Positions 24,726-32,446 of a stretch of DNA of 64,000 nt are shown here, in pieces. The notes under the pieces are model-generated. The model saw only the letters and a list, made by a program, of their open reading frames with translations. It searched no databases and was not told the DNA's origin. The translations under genes and the position numbers were made by a program. Source of the DNA: Silvimonas terrae (lineage in GTDB: Bacteria; Pseudomonadota; Gammaproteobacteria; Burkholderiales; Chitinibacteraceae); the NCBI RefSeq assembly GCF_014202765.1, contig NZ_JACHHN010000002.1, positions 124,001 to 188,000 of the forward strand, read 5' to 3'. Positions within the stretch are counted from its first letter, which is position 1. The number at the start of each line of letters is the position of its first letter.

Positions 24726-25460
24726 ATGATTCTTCACAAGTTCAAGAACCAGGCTGAGCTCGACCGCGTTGCGGCCGATCTGATGATGTCCGTTGTCCGT
24801 GGCCGCCCTAATGCGGTCCTCGGTATGGCGACCGGTGGCTCGCCGGTCGGTCTGTACCAGGAAATGGTCAAGAGCTACAAACAAGGCTTGATCAGTTTCA
24901 AGGAAGTACGCACGTTCAACCTGGATGAGTACGTGGGCCTGGCGGTCACGCATCCGGAGTCTTACCGCAGTTTCATGCAGCGCAACCTGTTCGACCATAT
25001 TGATATCGACCTCAAAAACACGCATGTGCCCAACGGCAATGCGGCCGATATCGAAGCCGAATGCCGTCGTTACGACGAAGCGCTGTATCAGCAAGGCCCG
25101 GTGGATATGCAACTGCTGGGCATTGGCCATAACGGCCATATTGGTTTTAACGAGCCGGATACCACGCTTTCGCGCTTTACCCACAAGGTAACGCTCAAGG
25201 AAGATACTCGCGAAGCCAACAAGCGCTTCTTCAATTCGCTCGATGAAGTACCGACCCACGCAGTGACCATGGGTATGGGCTCTATCCTGCACGCCAAGTC
25301 CATCCTGCTGGTGGTCAAGGGCCAGGAAAAAGCCGAGATCCTCGATCGCACGCTCAATGGCCCGATTACCACGCAAGTGCCGGCAACCCTGTTGCAAACG
25401 CACCCGCGCGTGATCGTGCTGACCGATTGCGACGTGAACTACAAGCTCTCGCACAGCTGA
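24726..25460 (+). CDS. nagB: Glucosamine-6-phosphate deaminase
   Basis: Converts glucosamine 6-phosphate to fructose 6-phosphate and ammonia, in amino-sugar (for example chitin or cell-wall sugar) use. 244 aa, the short Bacillus-type length without the C-terminal allosteric extension of the E. coli enzyme. Visible motifs: GMATGGSPVGLYQEM (phosphate loop), FNLDEYVGL with the catalytic Asp, LLGIGHNGHIGFNEP with the catalytic His, and HAVTMGMGSIL. The ATG follows GTACGGGGAAACGAAACC. It lies between leuD and leuB, an unusual place, with its own terminator-like hairpin behind. Confidence 0.95.
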   Translation: MILHKFKNQAELDRVAADLMMSVVRGRPNAVLGMATGGSPVGLYQEMVKSYKQGLISFKEVRTFNLDEYVGLAVTHPESYRSFMQRNLFDHIDIDLKNTHVPNGNAADIEAECRRYDEALYQQGPVDMQLLGIGHNGHIGFNEPDTTLSRFTHKVTLKEDTREANKRFFNSLDEVPTHAVTMGMGSILHAKSILLVVKGQEKAEILDRTLNGPITTQVPATLLQTHPRVIVLTDCDVNYKLSHS

Positions 25461-25475
25461 TTTTTTTCAAAATCG

Positions 25476-25533
25476 AGCCCGGTGTGAGCACGGCTGGTCA
25501 AGCATTGACCTGTCGGGCAAGCCGGGCTTTTTT
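25476..25533 (+). terminator. Rho-independent terminator after nagB
   Basis: AGCCCGG (25476-25482) pairs with CCGGGCT (25522-25528), followed by six T. The loop is long (39 nt) and can form further stems. leuB starts 20 bp downstream, so read-through is needed or leuB has its own promoter. Confidence 0.6.
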
Positions 25534-25553
25534 ATTTTTGGTGAAAACAAAGC

Positions 25554-26621
25554 ATGAAGAAGATTCTGATTCTGCCCGGTGATGGCATTGGTCCCGAAAT
25601 CATTGCCCAGGCCCGTCGTGTACTCGACGTGCTGCGCAAAGACGGTCTGGCGGTTGAAACCACCGAAGCCCCGCTCGGTGGTGCCGCGTATGACCAGTAC
25701 GGCTCGCCGTACCCGGAGTTCACGCAAAAGCTGGCGCGCGAAGCCGATGCCGTACTGCTGGGCGCCGTGGGCGGCCCGCAATACGACACGCTGGATCGCC
25801 CGCTGCGTCCGGAGCGCGGTTTGCTGGCCATCCGCAAGGATCTGAATCTGTTTGCCAACCTGCGTCCGGCCATTTTGTACCCGGAACTGGCCAATGCCTC
25901 CACGCTCAAGCCGGAGGTGGTCTCTGGCCTGGATATCCTGATCGTGCGTGAACTGACGGGCGATATTTACTTTGGTCAGCCACGCGGCGTGCACGTCAAC
26001 GAGGCCGGCGAGCGTGAGGGTTTCAACACCATGCGCTACGCGGAGAGCGAAATCCGCCGTATCGCCCATGTGGCGTTCCAGGCTGCGCAAAAGCGTAACA
26101 AGAAGCTGTGTTCGGTCGATAAGGCCAACGTGCTGGAAACCACCGAGTTCTGGAAAGAAATCGTCACAGAGGTGGCCAAAGAGTACCCGGACGTCCAGTT
26201 GACCCACATGTACGTCGATAACGCCGCCATGCAACTGGTGCGTAATCCCAAGCAGTTTGACGTGATGGTGACCGGTAATATCTTTGGTGACATCCTGTCT
26301 GATGAAGCCTCCATGCTGACCGGTTCCATTGGCATGCTGCCGTCCGCTTCGCTGGACCAGAACAAGAAGGGTTTGTACGAACCCAGCCATGGTTCTGCCC
26401 CGGATATCGCCGGCAAGAACCTGGCTAACCCGCTGGCGACAATTCTCTCGCTGGCCATGCTGGTGCGTTACAGCCTGAATGATGAGGCCGCCGCCACCCG
26501 TATTGAAAACGCGGTGAAGAAGGTATTGGCCGACGGTCTGCGCACGGGCGACATCTATGAAGAGGGCACCCGCAAGGTGTCTTGCTCGGAAATGGGCGAC
26601 GCCGTGGTTGCCGCGTTGTAA
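25554..26621 (+). CDS. leuB: 3-isopropylmalate dehydrogenase
   Basis: Oxidative decarboxylation of 3-isopropylmalate to 2-oxoisocaproate in leucine synthesis; 355 aa, full length. Motifs: [13 protein letters not shown] at the N terminus, [34 protein letters not shown] (cited by parts), [16 protein letters not shown], and the metal and substrate segment [33 protein letters not shown] is the NAD-binding signature. It is separated from leuD by nagB. Confidence 0.97.
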   Translation: MKKILILPGDGIGPEIIAQARRVLDVLRKDGLAVETTEAPLGGAAYDQYGSPYPEFTQKLAREADAVLLGAVGGPQYDTLDRPLRPERGLLAIRKDLNLFANLRPAILYPELANASTLKPEVVSGLDILIVRELTGDIYFGQPRGVHVNEAGEREGFNTMRYAESEIRRIAHVAFQAAQKRNKKLCSVDKANVLETTEFWKEIVTEVAKEYPDVQLTHMYVDNAAMQLVRNPKQFDVMVTGNIFGDILSDEASMLTGSIGMLPSASLDQNKKGLYEPSHGSAPDIAGKNLANPLATILSLAMLVRYSLNDEAAATRIENAVKKVLADGLRTGDIYEEGTRKVSCSEMGDAVVAAL

Positions 26622-26637
26622 AATACGCGATTGCTCG

Positions 26638-26672
26638 CAAAACAGGGTGCAGATGCGCCCTGTTTTGTTTTG
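26638..26672 (+). terminator. Rho-independent terminator after leuB
   Basis: AAAACAGGG pairs with CCCTGTTTT, extended inward by GC pairs, followed by the T-rich GTTTTGT. Confidence 0.82.
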
Positions 26673-26821
26673 TGGTGCGCCTGAGAAGGGCTGCAACACA
26701 ATCCGAATTCAATCATGAGCAGACTCAATACTGATCGGGCCGCACGGAAAGGGCGCGCGACCCGGATGGCGTGTTATCACGCGCCGTCAGTCTGTCTGCC
26801 TGTCGCCCTGGAGAAATCATC

Positions 26822-27694
26822 ATGTCCGCACCGTTGTCGCTCGCCATTCTTGGCGCTCATGGCCCCTTTGGTACCACCTTGCTGGAAGTCCTGGCCGAAA
26901 GCGCCGTATCCGTGAACGAAATCTACGCGCTGGCTGTGGCGGATGAAGGCTCGCTGGTATCGTTCCGCGGTGAAGACTACCCGGTGCTGGAAGTGGATGA
27001 ATTTGACTGGTCGGCCGCACAAGTGGCTGTGTTTGCCGGTAGTCGCGAAGAATTAAAGAAGTACGCCCCCGCCGCCAAAGCTGCGGGCTGCCGCATGCTG
27101 GATGCCACCGCACCGCTGGCGGCGTTTGCCGTGTTGTCGCGCCCGTTGTCGGCGCTGACCGGGTTGTCGATTGCCCGCGCCCATGCCACCTTGCTGGAGT
27201 CGGCTTCGGCCCAGGGTCAGACTGGCGTGGAAACGCTCTCCAGGCAAACCCGCGCCTTGTATGCCAATGAAGAGATTGAAAATGGCGCGTTTCCCAAGCG
27301 TCTGGCATTCAACCTGTTTCCGCTGCCGCACGCGCAGTCCGAAAGCATCCGCAATGTGGTGAACCAGCAACTGGGGGCGCCGCTGCTCGATAGCGTGCAA
27401 CGTATTCAGGCACCGCTGTTCTTTGGTCATGGCGCCACGCTGTCGATCCGCCTGATCCAGGACACCACGCGTGAGGCGGTCATTACCGCTTTGCGCGCCA
27501 ATCCGGGCCTGTTTGTGCTGGATGTGGAAGGCCCGTCTGGCGTCGCCACGCCGCAAGACGTGATTGGTGCTGATCTGGTGTGGATCAGCAACGTAGATGT
27601 GAGTGAGGATGGTAAGACCGTGACGCTGTGGGCGGTGGTGGATAACGCTCGTCTGGGCGCACTGGCTGTCGTCGCGGAGTTGTTGTCGGCGTAA
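26822..27694 (+). CDS. Aspartate-semialdehyde dehydrogenase-like protein (USG-1 type), probably non-catalytic
   Basis: Protein of 290 aa with the Asd overall plan: N-terminal NAD(P) Rossmann fold (LSLAILGAHGPFGTTLLEVL) and the C-terminal dimerisation half (IRNVVNQQLG, FFGHGATLSIRL, VWISNVDVSEDGKTVTLWAVVDNARLGA). The catalytic centre of true Asd, an Asn-Cys pair in the SNPNCS motif, is absent: the corresponding stretch reads ATAPLAAFAVLSRPLSALTG with no cysteine. That is the state of the USG-1 homologues. The start is taken at the ATG behind GGAGAAATCATC; upstream codons look like noise. It follows leuB where a functional asd gene often stands in betaproteobacteria. Confidence 0.78.
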   Translation: MSAPLSLAILGAHGPFGTTLLEVLAESAVSVNEIYALAVADEGSLVSFRGEDYPVLEVDEFDWSAAQVAVFAGSREELKKYAPAAKAAGCRMLDATAPLAAFAVLSRPLSALTGLSIARAHATLLESASAQGQTGVETLSRQTRALYANEEIENGAFPKRLAFNLFPLPHAQSESIRNVVNQQLGAPLLDSVQRIQAPLFFGHGATLSIRLIQDTTREAVITALRANPGLFVLDVEGPSGVATPQDVIGADLVWISNVDVSEDGKTVTLWAVVDNARLGALAVVAELLSA

Positions 27695-27800
27695 AATCGT
27701 CTGCTTTGGCGGGTGGGGGTGGTGCGCTGTTGTCGTGGCTTGTGTTAGCGCCTTCGGCGCGGGGTTGAAAGGCATTTGATACCCGCGGTGGCGGGAGCAC

Positions 27801-27832
27801 CTTACTTTCTTTGCTTTGCCAAAGAAAGTAAG
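27801..27832. repeat. Palindromic repeat CTTACTTTCTTTG type
   Basis: CTTACTTTCTTTG (27801-27813) and CAAAGAAAGTAAG (27820-27832) form a perfect 13-bp inverted repeat with a CTTTGC loop. It is followed by a GC-rich tail (GGCGACCCCAGCC) to about 27890. This combination is a dispersed repeat I recognise from many proteobacterial genomes. Confidence 0.75.
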
Positions 27833-28014
27833 CAAAGAAAGGCGACCCCAGCCGGGCGGCCCTCCGGGCTTCCCTCAGTCGGTCGGGAGCCTAAGGTCTC
27901 CTATCCTCCTTCGGCGCTTGGCTTTAATGGGGGAGGAAAGTCAAAAACCACGGCAACCGCCACCCCGCAAATCAACGGCAAAAGCTAAATGCGCTGTACT
28001 CGTACTCCTCTGCC

Positions 28015-28043
28015 TCGTCATTCCCGCGAAGGCGGGAATCCAG
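28015..28043. repeat. REP-like repeat, single copy
   Basis: A CGTCATTCCCGCGAAGGCGG-type palindromic unit ending GAATCCAG; the stem is TTCCCGC/GCGGGAA. It shares its plan with the two copies at 50118-50148 and 50211-50239. Confidence 0.8.
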
Positions 28044-28090
28044 CGGGGTCGAAACGGCCTGGTTACTGGCAAGAGCCAAATACATAAATC

Positions 28091-28127
28091 GCGTAGGGTG
28101 GATTCGGCGCGAAGCGACAATCCACCG
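28091..28127. repeat. Hairpin repeat GTAGGGTGGATT type
   Basis: GGTGGATT (28098-28105) pairs with AATCCACC (28119-28126) around a CGCGAAGCG core. It resembles the widespread GTAGGGCGGATTA...TAATCCGCC intergenic repeat of Neisseriales and pseudomonads. Confidence 0.7.
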
Positions 28128-28180
28128 TGTTGCCAGCCATCCTGGCTTTCAATTCAACTGTATTCAGGAATTCCCGCTGC

Positions 28181-30496
28181 ATGCTGCCCAGTATTCATTC
28201 CCGCCTTGCAACCGAACTCGTCTGCCGCGAGGCGCAAGTGGCGTCTGCCGTCCAGCTGCTGGACGAAGGTGCGACCGTGCCGTTTATTGCCCGTTATCGT
28301 AAAGAAGTGACAGGTGGTCTGGATGACACTCAGTTGCGTAACCTGGAAGTGCGCCTGCGTTATCTGCGTGAACTGGAAGAACGCCGCGGTGCGGTGATAT
28401 CCAGTGTTGAGGAACAAGGCAAACTTACGCCGGAACTGAAAGCGCAATTTCTGGATGCCGATAACAAACAGCGCCTCGAAGACTTGTATCTGCCGTACAA
28501 GCCCAAGCGCCGCACCCGCGCGCAGATTGCCAAAGAGGCGGGTCTGGAGCCGCTGGCGCAAGGTTTGCTGAGCGATCCAACCCAGAATCCGGAAAGCATC
28601 GCCGCCAGCTTTGTTGATGAAGGCAAAGGCGTGGCCGATACCAAGGCCGCGCTGGATGGCGCGCGCGCTATCCTGATGGAGCAGTTTGCCGAAGACCCGG
28701 AACTGGTGGGCCAGTTGCGTGAGCACGTGGCGGGCAAGGCGCATATCAAGACGCGTGTTGTCGAAGGTAAGGAAGAAGAGGGTGCCAAGTTCTCTGATTA
28801 CTTTGAATACGATGAACCGTGGCGTGATGTGCCGTCGCACCGCGCACTGGCGGTACTGCGTGCACGTAACGAAGGGATTCTGACGCTGGCATTGCCGCTG
28901 CCGGAAGAACTGGATGACACCGTCAAGCCGACCGGCCCGGGTGTATGCGAACTGAAAATTGCCCGTCGCTTTGGCATCGAGAATCTGGGGCGTCCGGCAG
29001 ACAAGTGGCTGCAAGACACGGTGCGCCTGACCTGGCGTGCCCGCATCGCGCTCAATCTGGAATCCGAACTGATTAACCAGTTGCGGGAGAAAGCCGAAGC
29101 CGAAGCGATCAAGGTGTTCGCCACCAACCTCAAAGACTTGTTGCTGGCGGCCCCGGCCGGTCCGCGCGCGACCATGGGTCTGGACCCCGGTTTGCGCACC
29201 GGCTGCAAAGTCGCGGTGGTCGACGCCACCGGCAAGTTGCTGGATACCGCCACCATTTACCCGCATGAACCGCGTAACCAATGGGATCAATCCATCGCCA
29301 TTTGCGCGGCGCTGGCGGCCAAACACAAGGTGGAGCTCATTGCCATTGGTAATGGCACCGCCAGCCGTGAAACCGACAAGCTGGCCATTGAACTGATCAA
29401 AAAGTACCCGGAACTGCAAATGACCAAGCTGGTGGTGTCAGAGGCAGGTGCGTCCGTGTATTCGGCCTCTGAGCTGGCAGCCAAAGAGTTTCCGGAGCTG
29501 GATGTCTCGCTGCGTGGTGCGGTATCGATTGCGCGTCGGTTGCAAGACCCGCTGGCGGAGCTGGTCAAGATTGATCCCAAATCGATTGGCGTGGGCCAGT
29601 ATCAGCACGACGTGAACCAGCTTGATCTGATGCGTTCGCTGGACGCCGTCGTGGAAGACTGCGTGAACGCGGTTGGGGTAGACGTGAATATGGCGTCGGT
29701 GGCGCTGTTGACGCGTATTTCTGGCCTGAACAGTACGCTGGCCGCCCAGATCGTCAATTACCGCGATGCCAATGGCGCGTTCCAGAACCGCAAGCAATTG
29801 CTCAAGGTGCCACGTCTGGGTGAGAAGACCTTTGAGCAAGCTGCCGGCTTCTTGCGTGTGATGGGGGGCGACAACCCGCTGGACCGTTCCGCGGTTCACC
29901 CGGAAGCCTATCCGGTGGTGGAAAAGATCATCGCCAAGGTGCAGAAAGAGGTCACCAGCCTGATGGGCGACGGCGGTTTCCTCAAGAAACTGAATGCGGC
30001 TGACTTTACGGATGAGCACTTTGGTCTGCCGACGGTGAAAGACATTCTGGCCGAACTGGAAAAACCAGGGCGCGACCCACGTCCCGAATTCAAGACGGCC
30101 AGTTTTGCCGAGGGCGTTGAAGCGATTGGCGACCTTAAAGTCGACATGATCCTGGAAGGCGTGGTCACCAACGTTGCCGCATTTGGGGCGTTTGTGGATA
30201 TCGGTGTGCATCAGGATGGCCTGGTGCATATCTCTGCCATGAGCCACAAGTTCATCAAAGACCCGCGTGAAGTGGTGAAAGCGGGTGATGTGGTCAAGGT
30301 GAAGGTGCAAGAGGTGGATGTGAAGCGCAAACGTATTGCGCTGACCATGCGCCTGAACGAGGACAGCCGGCAGAAACCGGATGCCGGTGTGGCCGCACAG
30401 AGCATGAGCAAGGGCGAGCGCAAAGTGATGCAACGGCAGCCAGAGGCGCAGAACGCGATGGCCGCAGCGCTGGCCGGGCTCAAACTGCGCAAGTGA
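28181..30496 (+). CDS. tex: Tex-family RNA-binding transcription accessory protein
   Basis: Cytoplasmic nucleic-acid-binding protein of 771 aa, normal Tex length. The order is: N-terminal helical Tex_N region with [17 protein letters not shown] and [21 protein letters not shown] (residues about 35-120); YqgF/RuvX-like domain with [17 protein letters not shown]; helix-hairpin-helix motifs ([37 protein letters not shown]); and C-terminal S1 domain ([30 protein letters not shown]). I start at ATG 28181 ([13 protein letters not shown]), the usual N-terminus; the ribosome-binding site is weak. The open frame upstream crosses repeat sequence. Confidence 0.95.
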   Translation: MLPSIHSRLATELVCREAQVASAVQLLDEGATVPFIARYRKEVTGGLDDTQLRNLEVRLRYLRELEERRGAVISSVEEQGKLTPELKAQFLDADNKQRLEDLYLPYKPKRRTRAQIAKEAGLEPLAQGLLSDPTQNPESIAASFVDEGKGVADTKAALDGARAILMEQFAEDPELVGQLREHVAGKAHIKTRVVEGKEEEGAKFSDYFEYDEPWRDVPSHRALAVLRARNEGILTLALPLPEELDDTVKPTGPGVCELKIARRFGIENLGRPADKWLQDTVRLTWRARIALNLESELINQLREKAEAEAIKVFATNLKDLLLAAPAGPRATMGLDPGLRTGCKVAVVDATGKLLDTATIYPHEPRNQWDQSIAICAALAAKHKVELIAIGNGTASRETDKLAIELIKKYPELQMTKLVVSEAGASVYSASELAAKEFPELDVSLRGAVSIARRLQDPLAELVKIDPKSIGVGQYQHDVNQLDLMRSLDAVVEDCVNAVGVDVNMASVALLTRISGLNSTLAAQIVNYRDANGAFQNRKQLLKVPRLGEKTFEQAAGFLRVMGGDNPLDRSAVHPEAYPVVEKIIAKVQKEVTSLMGDGGFLKKLNAADFTDEHFGLPTVKDILAELEKPGRDPRPEFKTASFAEGVEAIGDLKVDMILEGVVTNVAAFGAFVDIGVHQDGLVHISAMSHKFIKDPREVVKAGDVVKVKVQEVDVKRKRIALTMRLNEDSRQKPDAGVAAQSMSKGERKVMQRQPEAQNAMAAALAGLKLRK

Positions 30497-30526
30497 GTTG
30501 AGATCGGTTCTGTCTCGTGCGGTACC

Positions 30527-30562
30527 AACAACAACGCCGGCTTGATGCCGGCGTTGTTGTTT
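30527..30562. terminator. Bidirectional terminator after tex
   Basis: AACAACAACGCCGGC and GCCGGCGTTGTTGTT form a perfect 15-bp stem with a 5-nt loop. It is T-rich on both sides when read from either strand. Confidence 0.85.
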
Positions 30563-30774
30563 CAGACATGGACGTCCAGGGTCGGAGGCGGTCCGCTGGC
30601 TGAGTCTTGGTATTCGATGCCCATGGCACGACGTGTCCGCGCAGGTTGGGTCAGATGCCATAAGGGCGTATGCCAACCCTGGCCCAGGGCACGACGCAGT
30701 GCGTCCGGTGCCGTAGCAACCTGGGTGGTTTGGGGCAGGAGTGCTCCGTTGAGTGAGGGGCTGTAGAGATGCAT
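30562..30774 (-). CDS. Hypothetical protein, 70 aa (uncertain)
   Basis: Open frame of 70 codons that I do not recognise (MHLYSPSLNGALLPQ ... GPPPTLDVHV). For it: the stop adjoins the bidirectional terminator, codon use is ordinary for the region, and it occupies an otherwise empty 290-bp gap between tex and the Dcu-type transporter. Against it: no ribosome-binding site and no recognised domain, signal peptide or membrane segment. It could also simply be non-coding. Confidence 0.35.
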   Translation of the reverse strand: MHLYSPSLNGALLPQTTQVATAPDALRRALGQGWHTPLWHLTQPARTRRAMGIEYQDSASGPPPTLDVHV

Positions 30775-30854
30775 CGCGCGAGGATGCAGTGCTTATGCCC
30801 TTGGGTTAATCAGGCGTGTCTGAAAGCGCGCTCCTGCCAGTCTGACCGTACAAC

Positions 30855-32171
30855 TCAGAACACCAGCTTGACCAGTCCGAAGCCGGCGGCAACGCTGACC
30901 ACCGAACACGCCAGCCCTGGCAGCATGAAACTGTGGTTGAGCAACCAGCGACCAATTCGGGTGGTTCCGGTCTGGTCAAAGTTGATGGCGGCAATGACCG
31001 TGGGGTAATTGGGGATGAAGAAATAGCCATTCTCGCTGGGGAACATGGCAATCAGCGCGGGGGCGGGTAAACCCAGTGCGATACCTAAGGGCATCAGCGC
31101 GCGGATGGTCGCCGCCTGCGAGTACAGCAGAATGGACATCACAAACAAGGCCAGCGCAAACAGCCATGGCACCTCGGTAATGATGGTTTTGATCTCGGCC
31201 GAGAACAACGCCATATTGGCCTGGATAAAAGTGTCGCCCATCCACGCAATACCAAAGATGCCAATGACGGCGGCTGCGCCGGCACGAAACACGCTGCCGC
31301 GCACCACCTTGTCGGCATCGACGCGCCCCAGTAGCAAAATCAGCGCGGCAGCAGACAGCATGATGATTTCAATGGCCGTGGGCATATCGAGCTTGACCAG
31401 CTGACCGCCAACTTGCCATTGCGGGCGCAGGCTATCCACAGAACCCAGCACCACGACCGACAGCGCGGCAAGCAGGAACACAATCACGGAGGTCACCGCA
31501 GAGCGCGGCAATGCGGGTCTGGATTCAGGGGGCTGGCTGGGCGAGATTTCGCCGGAGGCCAGCCGTGCCAGGTAAACCGGATCATCTGCCAGTTCTACGC
31601 CCAGCCGGCCAGCCACCAGCACCCCGGCAAAAACGCCCAGCAAGGTTGCCGGAATAGCGACCAGCAAAATCTGGCTCAGGCCCACCCCAGAGGGTGCCAG
31701 CATGGCCAGCAAGGTCACGGTTGCGGCTGAAATGGGGCTGGCGGTAATGCCCACCTGCGATGCGATGACGGCAATCGACAACGGGCGTTCTGGCCGCACG
31801 CCGGAATCCCGCGCAACCTCGGCAATCACTGGCAGTACGGAGTACGCGACGTGGCCGGTGCCCGCAAACAGGGTAAAGGTGTACGTCACCAAAGGCGCAA
31901 AGAGGGTGATGCGCTTGGGGTTGCGACGCAGCAGACGTTCAGCCACGCGGACCAGCCAGTCCATGCCACCCGCAGCCTGCAGGCAACCGGCCGCAGTAAT
32001 GACGGACAGAATCATCAGCAGCACATCGATGGGGGCAGTGGTTGGGCGCAAATGAAACACAAAGGTCAGCAGAGCCAGGCCCAATCCACCCATCACACCC
32101 AGACCGACGCCACCCAGGCGCGCACCAATCAGAATTGCCGCGAGCACCACGGCAAGTTGCAAAGCAATCAT
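30855..32171 (-). CDS. Anaerobic C4-dicarboxylate transporter, DcuA/DcuB family
   Basis: Inner-membrane transporter of 438 aa with about ten hydrophobic segments. Family features include LLMILSVITAAGCLQAAGGMDWLV, LFAGTGHVAYSVLPVIAEVA, QVGITASPISAATVTLLAML and AMFPSENGYFFIPNYPTVIAAINFDQTG (quoted in parts). The last, with Asn-Gly-Tyr-Phe and Pro-Thr, is typical of DcuA/B exchange of fumarate, succinate, malate and aspartate. I cannot tell DcuA from DcuB. No fumarase or aspartase gene adjoins it. It is divergent from the patatin gene. Confidence 0.9.
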   Translation of the reverse strand: MIALQLAVVLAAILIGARLGGVGLGVMGGLGLALLTFVFHLRPTTAPIDVLLMILSVITAAGCLQAAGGMDWLVRVAERLLRRNPKRITLFAPLVTYTFTLFAGTGHVAYSVLPVIAEVARDSGVRPERPLSIAVIASQVGITASPISAATVTLLAMLAPSGVGLSQILLVAIPATLLGVFAGVLVAGRLGVELADDPVYLARLASGEISPSQPPESRPALPRSAVTSVIVFLLAALSVVVLGSVDSLRPQWQVGGQLVKLDMPTAIEIIMLSAAALILLLGRVDADKVVRGSVFRAGAAAVIGIFGIAWMGDTFIQANMALFSAEIKTIITEVPWLFALALFVMSILLYSQAATIRALMPLGIALGLPAPALIAMFPSENGYFFIPNYPTVIAAINFDQTGTTRIGRWLLNHSFMLPGLACSVVSVAAGFGLVKLVF

Positions 32172-32446
32172 TGTTTAATCCTGTAAAAACCCTGCTTGAA
32201 CGACGCACATCGGGTAACGGCATTGTTCTTCGGCGTTCTTCATTATTGGCAATCAGTGCAAATCTGCCGATTGTGTCGTTGAGTGCGCCCGCGTGAACAG
32301 GCGGCAAGGTCTGAAAAGGCCGTGTGGCTTGTGCAAGACAGCGCATTTCCTGATGCGTGGTTTTCTTGCACTCGGTTAGAATCGCGCCCGAATATCGGAT
32401 AACGTAAAACGACTGGGCAATGCCGGATAAAACGCATAGGGCAAGC

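Larger units (their letters stand above)
27695..28180. other. Gene-free patch made of dispersed repeats
   Basis: About 485 bp between the Asd-like gene and tex. Open frames here read through repeats and show no protein family. It contains, in order, the CTTACTTTCTTTG palindrome with its conserved GC-rich tail (27801-27900), a REP-like hairpin (28015-28043) and a third hairpin repeat (28091-28127). The tex promoter must lie in the last part. Confidence 0.7.

Noticed and set aside
28127-28180. Upstream extension of tex to 28127
   Set aside because: These codons run out of the dispersed hairpin repeat and have no homology; [13 protein letters not shown] at 28181 is the usual Tex start.
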